64,000 nt of DNA from Aeromonas sp. FDAARGOS 1405 (GCF_019048265.1 NZ_CP077312.1:5476-69475); one strand, 5' to 3'; counted from the stretch's first letter, positions 9,824-17,729 are shown. Notes: a model not told the origin generated them from the letters alone. Numbers and translations are program-made.

Positions 9824-10243
9824 TTACTTCACGAGATCTGCGAGTTTACTCAGGTGTTCAGCACCATCGATCATTGCACCCATGGAGGATGTGATCGTAT
9901 CGGCCTTGGCCATACCTGAACCCATCAGAATGCCAGTCACTGCTTTCCATGGCCCTTGGCTGAAGTTACTGGCTGAGTAGGCGATGATCGCTACGCCGGA
10001 CACAAACCCGATTGGGCCTTTCAGCAGCTTGTTCACACCAATATCGTAAATGTCATATGCGAAAGAGCCCGCAGCTGGCGCACTCCACGCGGCGACTTCA
10101 GGGGATATTACTGTTGCGATACCACAAACCATGCTGGTTACAACAACCTTCGCAGCAGGAGAGCCGGTGATCGCTTTTTTGGTGGTGTCCACTACGTCAG
10201 AGACTGCGTTATTCACGGTGGACAATGCGGTTTTGATTTTCAT
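9824..10243 (-). CDS. traA: Probable TraA-type pilin precursor
   Basis: 139 residues. An amphipathic leader of about 28 residues precedes two hydrophobic segments (VVVTSMVCGIATVIS and GFVSGVAIIAYSA) separated by a Gly/Ala-rich loop, then a polar tail. It lies directly upstream of traL, where F-type systems encode the pilin. F pilin matures to about 70 residues; here the mature size is unclear because no standard cleavage site stands out. The call is inferred from topology and position. Confidence 0.62.
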   Translation of the reverse strand: MKIKTALSTVNNAVSDVVDTTKKAITGSPAAKVVVTSMVCGIATVISPEVAAWSAPAAGSFAYDIYDIGVNKLLKGPIGFVSGVAIIAYSASNFSQGPWKAVTGILMGSGMAKADTITSSMGAMIDGAEHLSKLADLVK

Positions 10244-10258
10244 TTTTTTTCCTTGCGT

Positions 10259-11035
10259 TTATTGTTGAGGCATTATTGATTTGATAGCGGCCAGGATTTG
10301 AGCCTCGGAAAATCCGGTCACCATTTTTCCATTGATAATAAATGCGGGTGTTCCTTGTGCTCCAACCCCTTTAACAATTTTCTGGTGTTCAGCAATAATC
10401 CCTTCCGCCTCTGGACACGTTTTCCATTCCGTTATTACGTTATTGTCCGGTGTGTTTTTGAATGCATCATCGAGCGCTTTTTTCTTGTCATCGCTGCAAA
10501 TGATATGCTCAACCTCTCTGCGCTCACCTGGATGGCCTGAGTTCATCAGAAAAACAACCTGTCGCTTCACTTTATCTGCGAACGGTTGACCTTTGAGCCA
10601 ATTGTCATAGTCATAACAGAATGGGCACTCAGGGTCGGTAATTTCAATAAACTCAATATCTGACTTAACATCGCCAATAGTGATAGCTGTGTTAATAGGG
10701 AGGGCGGCAAGGGCTTTGTCTAAACGCTTCTCTCTCGCAGCCTGAGTAAGGTTATTGCCCTGAGCGTCATACATTTCACCAAAAATAAGCACCCCGTCTT
10801 GCCCATCTTTGCCTGGGTAGTAATAGTAGGTGTTACTTCCTGTTGATAGTTCAAACACACCTGGAACATGGCTGGGTTCAAACCCAGTAACCTGAATTTG
10901 ACTGAATGTTGCCTTAAGCTTGTTTTCAGCAGCCTTCTTTTGCTCTGCGGTTACGGTTACTCGCTCAACTTGCGCATGCGCAAAACCCGACATTGTAAGG
11001 AGCGTTACTGCGACTGCAAGGGTTTTTATTTTCAT
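10259..11035 (-). CDS. dsbC: DsbC-family thiol-disulfide isomerase of the transfer operon
   Basis: 258 residues. A signal peptide ends at FAHA-Q; a DsbC N-terminal dimerisation domain is followed by a thioredoxin fold with active-site CPFC at about residues 136-139 and a cis-proline loop GTPAF near the C-terminus. It should shuffle disulfides in the periplasm for Cys-rich partners such as TraN and the 666-residue protein downstream. The TTGCGCATGCGCAA palindrome encodes the FAHAQ cleavage region. Start overlaps the stop of the upstream gene. Confidence 0.93.
   Translation of the reverse strand: MKIKTLAVAVTLLTMSGFAHAQVERVTVTAEQKKAAENKLKATFSQIQVTGFEPSHVPGVFELSTGSNTYYYYPGKDGQDGVLIFGEMYDAQGNNLTQAAREKRLDKALAALPINTAITIGDVKSDIEFIEITDPECPFCYDYDNWLKGQPFADKVKRQVVFLMNSGHPGERREVEHIICSDDKKKALDDAFKNTPDNNVITEWKTCPEAEGIIAEHQKIVKGVGAQGTPAFIINGKMVTGFSEAQILAAIKSIMPQQ
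10970..10983. repeat. Plasmid-wide palindrome TTGCGCATGCGCAA, copy 2
   Basis: Encodes the FAHAQ signal-cleavage site of DsbC. Confidence 0.9.
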
Positions 11036-11385
11036 TTGAGAAAAACCTTTATATATGTTGGTTCATGTTGCTTTACATCCTTTGCATCCTTTTCAGGAGC
11101 GCAAGGGGCTACGTTCTTTGGTTTTGTTACGAATGGAATGGCATTAGCAGGTTCCTTCTTTACCGGAAGGTCATAGTGATACTTGGCACCAATTGATGGG
11201 GTTATTACCCACTGTCCAGGGGGGGTTGCGTACTCGGATGCATTAGCACTCTCCTGCTCCATTTTGGATATGGTAGCGCTCGGTACAATGTAGAATTGAA
11301 GTTCAGGTTTCTGAATAACCCCTTCATCTGCCGCATTAACAGCGCAAGAAAAGGGGATTAGGAGGAAGGTTAAACGCCAGTTCAT
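11032..11385 (-). CDS. Small exported protein, first gene of the tra operon, unknown
   Basis: About 117 residues from an ATG at 11385 (in-frame ATGs exist at 11394 and 11403). A clear signal peptide ends near AVNA-A. The mature part has a single Cys, is Pro/Lys-rich and ends in YIKVFLK. Its stop overlaps the dsbC start. I do not recognise a family. Position suggests an envelope accessory of the T4SS. The 11404-11496 intergenic region upstream contains a TATTAT/TATAAT-like box near 11405-11411 and is the likely operon promoter, but no good -35 is visible, which would fit an activator-dependent promoter. Confidence 0.6.
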   Translation of the reverse strand: MNWRLTFLLIPFSCAVNAADEGVIQKPELQFYIVPSATISKMEQESANASEYATPPGQWVITPSIGAKYHYDLPVKKEPANAIPFVTKPKNVAPCAPEKDAKDVKQHEPTYIKVFLK

Positions 11386-11476
11386 AACGTGCATCCCATG
11401 CATTTATAATAGGATGGGATTCTAGCGGTTCACTATTAGGATATCAATGTTTATCCTGACGTTTTAATGTTGGTTG

Positions 11477-11493
11477 CCACTTCATTAAAGTGG
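11477..11493. terminator. Small stem-loop between divergent/adjacent minus genes
   Basis: CCACTT-catta-AAGTGG, a perfect 6-bp stem just 3' of the minus-strand gene ending at 11497. No strong T-run follows, so termination is only possible, not certain. Confidence 0.3.
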
Positions 11494-11496
11494 TTA

Positions 11497-11805
11497 TTAA
11501 AGCTGTTCTAATCCGAGAACTATTGCAGTGTAAACCACCCTGCTTGGCGTAACCTTAAACACCATTGCTCGAGTTACAACCCTGTTTGATACCCCCGCAT
11601 CGATCCAAATAGAAACCCTTTCATTGTGGCGGGTCTCAGTAAGTAAGTGCGTGTTTTCATTGAGGTTTAACAGAAACTTATCAACAAGCTGTGAAAATGT
11701 TTCGTAAAGCCTTTGATGTGGGTATTCCTTCAGAGCTTTCTCTCGATGTGCTTTACTTAATCGAACTCGGTATAGTTTGTAGTCTGGGTTATTCATCCAG
11801 TCCAT
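11497..11805 (-). CDS. Hypothetical protein, 102 aa
   Basis: Unrecognised, basic N-terminal half (RVRLSKAHREKALKEYPHQRLYE). Its start overlaps the end of the upstream gene by 17 nt, so the two are co-translated. No signal peptide or membrane segment. The pair sits between the tra operon and the replicon, and a role in regulating either is an inference from place only. Confidence 0.6.
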   Translation of the reverse strand: MDWMNNPDYKLYRVRLSKAHREKALKEYPHQRLYETFSQLVDKFLLNLNENTHLLTETRHNERVSIWIDAGVSNRVVTRAMVFKVTPSRVVYTAIVLGLEQL

Positions 11806-12148
11806 GGTTGGGCAAAGGAGTGTCCAAAGCCAATGATCGTAACCACCAAATTAACGCTGATCTAATTAGATCTGTCTCTGTGATTCGCGGTCTATTTGTT
11901 CCTGGTCGCTGCTCCAACTGGAGATCAACGAGGCGCTTCAACAGCAGATCATATGTGTGTTCGGACAGATATACAGACAGCCTTTCTGGCGTTTCTCCGC
12001 ACTCTTCAATGGCCAATGCTGGTGAGGCATTCAGCCATGTTGAGACGATTTGATCGTGCAGCTCGCTGAGCTGCATTCTCCTGGCCCGAGCAACTAGGGC
12101 GAAGTGCCCACCGATTACTGGGGGGAAATAGATATTTTTTTGGATCAT
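11789..12148 (-). CDS. Hypothetical protein, 119 aa
   Basis: A start at 12148 has GAGGA 7-8 nt upstream. The protein is helical and soluble, with a segment PRITETDLIRSALIWWLRSLA that resembles the helix of ribbon-helix-helix or copy-control proteins, but no family can be named. It is transcribed divergently from the gene at 12224 and overlaps the downstream gene. Confidence 0.6.
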   Translation of the reverse strand: MIQKNIYFPPVIGGHFALVARARRMQLSELHDQIVSTWLNASPALAIEECGETPERLSVYLSEHTYDLLLKRLVDLQLEQRPGTNRPRITETDLIRSALIWWLRSLALDTPLPNHGLDE

Positions 12149-12223
12149 CCAAGGATCCTCGTTGATCTTAAACGTGAACCGATCTACCTTACTGTTTGTT
12201 TCTACACATTAAGGGGGCTCTGC

Positions 12224-12499
12224 ATGAAACACAAGCAGTTGACACCGGAAACGTCATCATCAGCGTATCCGTGGCCACTCCGTTTGGCGCGGCAAATGTT
12301 TCGTGAAGGAGCTTTGACCTCTAGCGTATCGTTCGTTCGTAGCGGTGATGGCAGTACGGGCGTGATCATGTTTCAAACCCAGTGGGGCGACAAAGGCATG
12401 CTCGTAGGCACTGACACCAATACGGCAAGAAGGCTTTCCGAGCCTACAGCAAAAACGCTGGTCGCACGTAATTTCCCTGGAGTGCAGCTAATGTCATAG
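12224..12499 (+). CDS. Hypothetical protein upstream of the replicon, 91 aa
   Basis: The ATG at 12224 is preceded by AGGGGG, which favours it over an in-frame ATG 120 nt earlier. The product is small, soluble and ends just before the strong bidirectional terminator at 12504. Location immediately upstream of an antisense-controlled repA is where IncFII plasmids carry copB, but the sequence does not look like CopB. Function unknown. Confidence 0.6.
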   Translation: MKHKQLTPETSSSAYPWPLRLARQMFREGALTSSVSFVRSGDGSTGVIMFQTQWGDKGMLVGTDTNTARRLSEPTAKTLVARNFPGVQLMS

Positions 12500-12503
12500 A
12501 CAT

Positions 12504-12538
12504 AAAAAAACCCGAGTCTGCAAACTCGGGTTTCTTTA
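12504..12538. terminator. Bidirectional rho-independent terminator
   Basis: CCCGAGT-ctgcaa-ACTCGGG stem with a T-run on both strands (AAAAAAA before, TTTCTTT after). On the plus strand it ends the 12224 gene; on the minus strand it is the expected 3' end of the antisense RNA. Confidence 0.88.
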
Positions 12539-12608
12539 AGCATCAAACAGGTTGTCAGTTGGCGCTGACAAGATGACCCAACGGTTAGCAAGACCATTTG
12601 CCGGGTTC
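12505..12608 (-). ncRNA. Antisense copy-number control RNA of the replicon (CopA/RNAI-like)
   Basis: A minus-strand promoter is visible: TTGAAA (12643-12638), 17-bp spacer, TATATT (12620-12615). Transcription would start near 12608 and stop at the 12504 terminator, giving an RNA of about 100 nt complementary to the repA leader. It contains a hairpin with a perfect 7-bp stem (12552-12571) whose plus-strand loop is TTGGCG. That is the loop hexamer conserved in leader RNAs of IncFII, IncB and IncI-alpha plasmids, where it starts antisense pairing. Promoter, loop and terminator are all seen; function is by analogy. Confidence 0.82.
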
Positions 12609-12672
12609 GGTTCTAATATAGAACCGATAGCCGCGCATTTCAACATGGATTCGCGGCTACGCGACGATAAAA
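12552..12672 (+). promoter_or_regulatory. Structured repA mRNA leader
   Basis: Three perfect hairpins lie in the leader: TTGTCAG-TTGGCG-CTGACAA (12552-12571), CGGTTC-taatata-GAACCG (12608-12626) and TAGCCGCG...CGCGGCTA (12628-12635 with 12652-12659). The last ends 13 nt before the repA ATG and could hide its start region, which has no good Shine-Dalgarno. This suggests repA needs translation of the leader ORF to melt the structure. I found no exact CGCCAA partner for the UUGGCG loop, so an IncI-style pseudoknot is not shown. Confidence 0.65.
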
Positions 12673-12701
12673 ATGATGGATTTATCAAATTGGGCAGCTA
12701 A
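12573..12701 (+). CDS. Putative 42-aa translational leader peptide overlapping repA
   Basis: ATG at 12573, TAA at 12699-12701, out of frame with repA and overlapping its first 29 nt. It is positioned like tap of IncFII or repY of IncI-alpha plasmids, whose translation opens the repA start. The RBS is weak. The peptide itself has no motif. The claim rests on position, the open frame and the inaccessible repA start. Confidence 0.5.
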   Translation: MTQRLARPFAGFGSNIEPIAAHFNMDSRLRDDKNDGFIKLGS

Positions 12702-13692
12702 AGAGAGCCCATCAACTCCTATTGCTGATATGTCGGATCCTGCAAGATCCCACTTATCTCCTTTCATGTGGGGGCGCACCCATTATCAGCATCCTGGTCA
12801 CTGGCTAGGAACAGGCAATCGCTGCGGTCATCGCCCTGACGCCCCCGCTTGGCATCAGTACAATGAGCCGGAAACGAAGCGGCCATTACCCCATTTCATT
12901 CAGAACCTGATCAACAAAGTGCGTGAATACTACGCTCAGCCGCTCAAGTTGCCCACGCTGGCCAACTTAAGCGGCAAAGTCAACAAGCTCACAGGTAAAC
13001 CACGCCAAAACCGAAGCGAGGCCCGAGAGGCTGAGAGTTTGGTCATGCAAGCGATCTTGTCCCGTACCGACTTCGCCAGTCTGCGCGTTGGTACGCCGCT
13101 GCCGAATGGGGGGTTTATCCATCGGGCGATGGCGGAGATCGCCAAAGTTGCAGGTATGTTCGATGCGAAACGCGAACGGCCAACTCAGAGATTCTGGAGG
13201 GCCATTCGCCGCTTAAAGATCGCTGGGGCCATTGATGTTCATCAGCAATACGAAGAAAAGGAAGATGGCTCTATAAGGGCTCGCCCTGGTATCAAGACTG
13301 TGAATATGCACTTTCTTGTAGCGTTAGGAGAGGTTTCTTATGAGCAGCTTAAGCGGTTCAGAACCTATTGTTCTAAAGCTTTAAAACTTGATCAGGAAGA
13401 GCACAAGAAGCAGAACCCAGCTGAACATGACCCCGCCATCGCAAATCGCCGGCTGAGGGAACTACAGCGAGAAAAGGGCATCAAAACCAACCCCTCTCAA
13501 ACGGCTAATAACTCGCCGGTAATGCGTGACCGTGATCAGCGTAAAGAGCTACAGCGGCAATACAGCAAGGCGCAACTGGAGTTTGCCACAAACCTCCACG
13601 GTCAGTACCCTGGACGTTCAAGCTCTTGGTACGGCGACCAACTCAGGTTGCAGTTCCCTAGCCTGGACGACTGGATCGCAAAGCATAGCTAA
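12673..13692 (+). CDS. repA: RepA, plasmid replication initiator (IncFII_repA-like)
   Basis: 339 residues. The central region (RFWRAIRRLKIAGAI followed by a beta-strand and KTVNMHFLVALGEVS) matches the winged-helix pattern of the IncFII/RepFIIA RepA family. The C-terminal third is long, basic and Gln/Arg-rich, as is usual in that family. ATGATG start; no good RBS, in line with coupling to the leader peptide. It should bind the origin just downstream and recruit host replication proteins. Antisense control upstream fits the family. Confidence 0.85.
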   Translation: MMDLSNWAAKESPSTPIADMSDPARSHLSPFMWGRTHYQHPGHWLGTGNRCGHRPDAPAWHQYNEPETKRPLPHFIQNLINKVREYYAQPLKLPTLANLSGKVNKLTGKPRQNRSEAREAESLVMQAILSRTDFASLRVGTPLPNGGFIHRAMAEIAKVAGMFDAKRERPTQRFWRAIRRLKIAGAIDVHQQYEEKEDGSIRARPGIKTVNMHFLVALGEVSYEQLKRFRTYCSKALKLDQEEHKKQNPAEHDPAIANRRLRELQREKGIKTNPSQTANNSPVMRDRDQRKELQRQYSKAQLEFATNLHGQYPGRSSSWYGDQLRLQFPSLDDWIAKHS

Positions 13693-13960
13693 TCCCCCCA
13701 ACCTCCGCGCTTTATCTTCAACCGGCTACGCTGGTGATAGCCCCTGCCTGCTGATAGCGTAATATGCCCCTATGGCAGCTTGCCGACCCCGCATGTGGCG
13801 AGACTGACCGTATTTTTCATCCTCTGGTGTATAAATCGACCTGAAATTCCCCTAACTGCCACGATTACTGTTGATGATTTAGGGGACACTAAAATTTAAG
13901 TGATTTAAAGGCAATCTTAGGTCATGAGATTTTTTTTTAACTGTTCACTGTAGATATGCT
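13693..13960. other. Probable replication origin (oriR) downstream of repA
   Basis: In IncFII plasmids the origin lies just 3' of repA. Here the non-coding stretch after repA contains GGTGTATAA at 13826-13834, which on the minus strand is TTATACACC, an 8/9 match to the DnaA box. An AT-rich run follows (13880-13985). No iterons are visible. Location is inferred. Confidence 0.5.
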
Positions 13961-14399
13961 TAAAGAAAATGTTTATAGAATCTGTATTGTCATCCCTCTC
14001 TTCGCTCTGGATGATTTAATGCCTGGCTGTGCAGGGCGCAAGCGCCCGCCGCCAGAAAAAAACAACACCTAACAATGCCTTCCCTTGCAGGCCAGCAAAA
14101 AAACGCTGGCCGCCGGTCAGAACAAAAGAAGTACGTGGGGACAAGTCCCCACACCCCTTTGCCCAAAACCACAACTTGAAACTGACATGCCCCATAAAGG
14201 GGCCGATAAACATCAAGGGAACGTCAAGCTTTAGTGGCCCTAAAGACAAAGACGCTCAGCAGGAAGGGGGGGTCGTCATGCCCTCAATCTCGCTCTTATA
14301 GACCACCAGTTGCTATATGGGCGCAGCAAAGAGAAATTCGATATAGCCCATAGCCCTCAATACGAAAGCTCTGCAAGAGCCTTAAAGGAGCCAAAACCG
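13961..14399. other. Non-coding stretch before repeat array 1
   Basis: Short open frames occur on both strands but none has a convincing RBS, family resemblance or codon pattern. The sequence moves from AT-rich (up to about 13990) to mixed composition. No feature is supported. Confidence 0.4.
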
Positions 14400-15655
14400 A
14401 TCACCAGTTGCTGGCCCGCCCACCGGATCGATGGCCACCGGCTGCGCCGGCGACCAGGAACGACTGCAGGGGCCCTGCCCTGGTACTCACCGACCGATCA
14501 CCGGCAGCTAGCCAGCTCACCGGATCGATGGCCACCGGCTGCGCCGGTGACCAGGAACGACTGCAGGGGCCCTGCCCTGGTACTCACCGACCGATCACCG
14601 GCAGCTAGCCAGCTCACCGGATCGATGGCCACCGGCTGCGCCGGTGACCAGGAACCGCTGCAGGGGCCCTGCCCTGGTAGTCCCTGACCGATCACCAGCT
14701 GCTGGCCCGCCCACCGGATCGATGGCCACCGGCTGCGCCGGCGACCAGGAACGGCTGCAGGGCCCTGTCCTGGCATTCACCTGACCGATCACCAGCTGCT
14801 GGCCAGCACCACCTGCTCGATGGCCACCGGTTGCGCCGGTGACCAGGAACGGCTGCAGGGGCCCCGCCCTGGTACTCCCCGCCGATCACCGACCGTTTCC
14901 CCACTGCTGGCCCGCCCACCGCCTCGATGGCCACCGGTTCGCCGGTGACCAGGAACAGCTGCAGGGGCCCTGCCCTGGTATTCCCCTGACCGATCACCAG
15001 CTGCTGGCCGGCACCACCTGCTCGATGGCCACCGGCTGCGCCGGTGACCAGGAACGACTGCAGGGGCCCTGCCCTGGTACTCACCTACCGATCACCAGCT
15101 GCTGGCCGGCACCACCGGATCGATGGCCACCGGCTGCGCCGGCGACCAGGAACGGCTGCAGGGGCCCCGCCCTGGTACTCCCCGACCGATCACCGGCAGC
15201 TAGCCAGCTCACCGGATCGATGGCCACCGGCTGCGCCGGCGACCAGGAACGACTGCAGGGGCCCTGCCCTGGTACTCACCGACCGATCACCGGCAGCTAG
15301 CCAGCTCACCGGATCGATGGCCACCGGCTGCGCCGGCGACCAGGAACGACTGCAGGGGCCCTGCCCTGGTAGTCCCTGACCGATCACCAGCTGCTGGCCC
15401 GCCCACCGGATCGATGGCCACCGGCTGCGCCGGCGACCAGGAACGACTGCAGGGGCCCTGCCCTGGTACTCACCGACCGATCACCGGCAGCTAGCCAGCT
15501 CACCGGATCGATGGCCACCGGCTGCGCCGGCGACCAGGAACGACTGCAGGGGCCCTGCCCTGGTACTCACCGACCGATCACCGACAGCTGGCCCGCCCGC
15601 CGCCTCGATGGCCACCGGTTCGCCGGTGACCAGAAACCGCTGCAGGGGCTCTGCC
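14400..15655. repeat. Tandem repeat array 1, about 13 imperfect units of about 98 bp
   Basis: Units share a core that begins GATGGCCACCGG, continues CGCCGGCGACCAGGAAC, then CTGCAGGGGCCC and CTGGTA, and ends with a variable ACCGATCACC(A/G)GC(A/T)GCT region. Within each unit ACCAGG...CCTGGT and CACCGG...CCGGTG can pair. Many hexanucleotide palindromes recur (ATCGAT, TGGCCA, GCCGGC, CTGCAG, GGGCCC, CAGCTG). Frames stay open on both strands because of high GC; no gene is likely. Same family and orientation as arrays at 18.6 and 47.9 kb. Confidence 0.93.
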
Positions 15656-15735
15656 GCGCTACGCTTGCCTGCTGGCGTGTTCGGTTCGACGAAAAGATGC
15701 CGAACCTCAACGCCCAGCCATGTCTTCGCCCAAAA

Positions 15736-15749
15736 TTGCGCATGCGCAA
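15736..15749. repeat. Plasmid-wide palindrome TTGCGCATGCGCAA, copy 3
   Basis: Exact 14-bp palindrome in the non-coding gap between array 1 and the small-gene cluster. One of ten exact copies in the window. Confidence 0.9.
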
Positions 15750-15928
15750 CTTTCCGTGAACACCGCTCAGGGCCTCAGAGAGAGCCCCCATGTACTACCA
15801 CCCCAAGCCCGCCGCCAGTCATGCCGCCGAACGCTGGCGGCCAAGGTGCTGGCCAATTGTGGCCATATTTGGATGTTGATCGTGCCGTAATTCAAAAAAC
15901 CTTCTCTATCATGCTGCAATGTGTAAAA

Positions 15929-15941
15929 TCTCACAGTGAGA
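15929..15941. promoter_or_regulatory. Operator half of the HTH-gene control region
   Basis: TCTCACAGTGAGA, a 13-bp palindrome directly 3' of TAAAAT (15924-15929, a likely -10) and 24 nt before the HTH gene. The same core recurs at 16174. Probable autorepression site. Confidence 0.65.
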
Positions 15942-15964
15942 CTTTTTAATAATGGTGTTTCAGC

Positions 15965-16186
15965 GTGACTGAATATGATTTTGTAGAGTGGTGCCAACGG
16001 CACAAGCTGACCCCTGAGCAAGCTGGTATTGTGCTAGGTTGCTCAAGGGCAAGCGCATTTCGCTATGCCAATGGGAGTTCTGCCATCCCCGCCCCGATAG
16101 CAAACCAGTGTGAGCTGATGGATCTTCTCCCGCCTTCAAAAAGTCTCATGGTGATACAGAAAAGGCTTGCCATAGTCTCACCGTGA
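15965..16186 (+). CDS. Small HTH (Cro-like) regulator
   Basis: 73 residues from a GTG start. A helix-turn-helix is visible at about residues 14-36 (LTPEQAGIVLGCSRASAFRY). The gene is bracketed by near-identical palindromes, one in its promoter and one across its stop codon, as expected of a regulator controlling itself and the genes that follow. It heads a run of small plus-strand genes. Family beyond HTH is not resolved. Confidence 0.72.
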   Translation: MTEYDFVEWCQRHKLTPEQAGIVLGCSRASAFRYANGSSAIPAPIANQCELMDLLPPSKSLMVIQKRLAIVSP

Positions 16187-16190
16187 GACT
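16174..16190. promoter_or_regulatory. Second operator, 17-bp palindrome across the HTH stop codon
   Basis: AGTCTCACCGTGAGACT, perfect palindrome sharing the TCTCAC-n-GTGAGA core with 15929. It precedes the next gene (ATG 16224), so it may control that transcript. Confidence 0.65.
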
Positions 16191-16223
16191 AAATTTAACT
16201 CATCGAGACGGAGGGCCGTGGTG

Positions 16224-16466
16224 ATGAGGGTAAATGTGATGCCTGTAACGAGCTATCAAGAGATCCAAGAAGCGCGGGGATATATTGCCCGACACGGCTA
16301 TGAAGTGAGCGTCCATGAAAACGGGCATCTGATTGTGAAAGATCCTGTCCATAGTTGCGGTCACGGAGCCCAGGCTGGGAGGCTTGTTCTGACGGGCTTT
16401 CAGAATGTGGCAGTTCGTAGCTATAGCGATGCGCTCAAATTCATTCGGGTTCGAGAGCCAAGTTGA
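16224..16466 (+). CDS. Hypothetical protein, 80 aa
   Basis: The ATG at 16224 follows GGAGGG by 8 nt and is preferred to two upstream GTGs. Soluble, no recognised domain. The segment HENGHLIVKDPVHSCGHG suggests a small alpha/beta fold; no function can be given. Confidence 0.6.
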   Translation: MRVNVMPVTSYQEIQEARGYIARHGYEVSVHENGHLIVKDPVHSCGHGAQAGRLVLTGFQNVAVRSYSDALKFIRVREPS

Positions 16467-16493
16467 ATGGCTCCATTTGTCGAGGAAAAAATC

Positions 16494-16796
16494 ATGGAAA
16501 CAGAAGACGGCATCATGTCGCCAGAGGAGCAAGCATATTGGGATGGAATGCCAGAAGAGACACTGGGAGAACCATCCCCTGCGGACTGCTTAGTTCAGGG
16601 GTTACTTGAGGCTAGAGCGAACATCAAGTTGGAGGGCTACGGGCGGTGCGGCGACAACGACTATGCAGACGGCTATCTCGCTGGTAGCGCTCATGCCATC
16701 GAACAGGCTCTCCGCCTGGCGCTCAGGCGCTTGGATGTGTCGCCACGCAAACGCTACATCGTTGAGCATGTGCTGGGCCAAACAGCCACACAATAA
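16494..16796 (+). CDS. Hypothetical acidic protein, 100 aa
   Basis: The start at 16494 is chosen because GAGGAAAAAATC precedes it; the same RBS form recurs before the genes at 17730 and 18284, marking a common set. N-terminus is acidic, C-terminus basic. The segment GYGRCGDNDYADGYLAGSAHAIEQAL is distinctive, but I do not recognise the family. Confidence 0.6.
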   Translation: METEDGIMSPEEQAYWDGMPEETLGEPSPADCLVQGLLEARANIKLEGYGRCGDNDYADGYLAGSAHAIEQALRLALRRLDVSPRKRYIVEHVLGQTATQ

Positions 16797-16801
16797 GTCA
16801 G

Positions 16802-16990
16802 ATGGGAAACGGCATGAATATTATGGATTACGTCAGTGAGCGCCTGCATGGCGCTTCACAGGAAGAGCTAGAGGCTATCGTGGCGAGTGACATGCCTCAT
16901 GTTGGCGATGACCCTATGGATGAGGCTATTGCCGCTGCGCTGGTAGAGCTGGCAAAAGAAAGGTTGTCGGCCCTTCGGTCAAACTGTTAG
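16802..16990 (+). CDS. Hypothetical protein, 62 aa
   Basis: Starts possible at 16802 or 16814. Acidic, helical, no motif. Lies 5 nt after the previous gene and 9 nt before the next, so probably one transcript. Confidence 0.5.
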   Translation: MGNGMNIMDYVSERLHGASQEELEAIVASDMPHVGDDPMDEAIAAALVELAKERLSALRSNC

Positions 16991-16999
16991 AGGGTAATA

Positions 17000-17365
17000 A
17001 TGGCCAATAAGTCACGAGCTGAGCGATTCAAGCAAGCAATATTATCAGCGGGAACCTATGAGCAGATGGCATTCAAGACCAACATCAGTGTAAGCACCCT
17101 AGTAAGAATCGCATCAGGTAAGACCGAGCCTAAGCTGATTGATGCCGTGAATATTTCAGGGGTGAGTGGTCAAAGTCTGGACTGGCTAACTTTTGGTGAT
17201 CCAGACACCATAAAGGAAGAGGCGATTAAAGAATTTCCTAACACTCATTGCCAAGATAGTGTCGCCGCTCACCGCCTAATAGTTCATAACTTGCATGCCT
17301 TAGATAAAGAGGATGTTTGCGCAATCGCTCGCCAAGTTCATGCACTAAGTTTGCATTCAAGTTGA
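17000..17365 (+). CDS. HTH (XRE/phage-repressor type) regulator
   Basis: 121 residues. An N-terminal HTH domain spans about residues 5-55 (TYEQMAFKTNISVSTLVRIASGKTEP, then SGVSGQSLDWLTFGD), the pattern of XRE-family repressors. RBS AGAGGG precedes the ATG. The C-terminal half is helical and unassigned. Second DNA-binding regulator of this cluster. Confidence 0.72.
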   Translation: MANKSRAERFKQAILSAGTYEQMAFKTNISVSTLVRIASGKTEPKLIDAVNISGVSGQSLDWLTFGDPDTIKEEAIKEFPNTHCQDSVAAHRLIVHNLHALDKEDVCAIARQVHALSLHSS

Positions 17366-17379
17366 TATCGGAAAAACAG

Positions 17380-17691
17380 ATGACCCGTGAAAGAAAAATG
17401 CTTGTTGCTTCCATCATTTTTGCTGTCGCTGGATGGTTGATTGTTGCCGGATTAGCAACCGTTTTGGACGCAGCTCTGGAGAGAGAAGTGAGGGCTGAAC
17501 GTGATGCCGCTGCGTGGAAACGGCAAGCTGGCAAGGCGTATACCGAGCTTCTGAAAGCAACCGCAGGTACTACTAATGGCGCTCTGATTATTCCTGCCGG
17601 TGCCCGCATCGAATGCGGAGTGAAAGAAGGTGAAGGCAAAGCACTGATTGACTGCGGCGAAAGCACCATCTTCCCCGCTATGGATTATTGA
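17380..17691 (+). CDS. Small membrane-anchored protein with periplasmic-type tail
   Basis: 103 residues from ATG 17380. A transmembrane segment at residues 7-28 is followed by a charged helix (REVRAERDAAAWKRQAGK), a spanin- or LysB-like layout, then a compact tail with two Cys. A role is not evident. Start chosen by GGAAAAACAG upstream; an in-frame ATG at 17317 lies inside the preceding gene. Confidence 0.58.
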   Translation: MTRERKMLVASIIFAVAGWLIVAGLATVLDAALEREVRAERDAAAWKRQAGKAYTELLKATAGTTNGALIIPAGARIECGVKEGEGKALIDCGESTIFPAMDY

Positions 17692-17729
17692 TGATGCCGG
17701 ACAACCGGCCCATTTCGAGGAAAAAAGGC

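Noticed and set aside
12638..12643. IncI-type pseudoknot in the repA leader
   Set aside because: The UUGGCG loop is present but I found no CGCCAA complement near the repA start.
14029..14301. 90-codon open frame between repA and array 1
   Set aside because: No RBS, unusual composition and overlapping open frames on the other strand.
14310..15759. Open frames of 60-150 codons on both strands in the 98-bp arrays (also at 18.6-19.7 and 47.9-49.3 kb)
   Set aside because: Same reason: repeat-driven open frames in both directions with no start signals.
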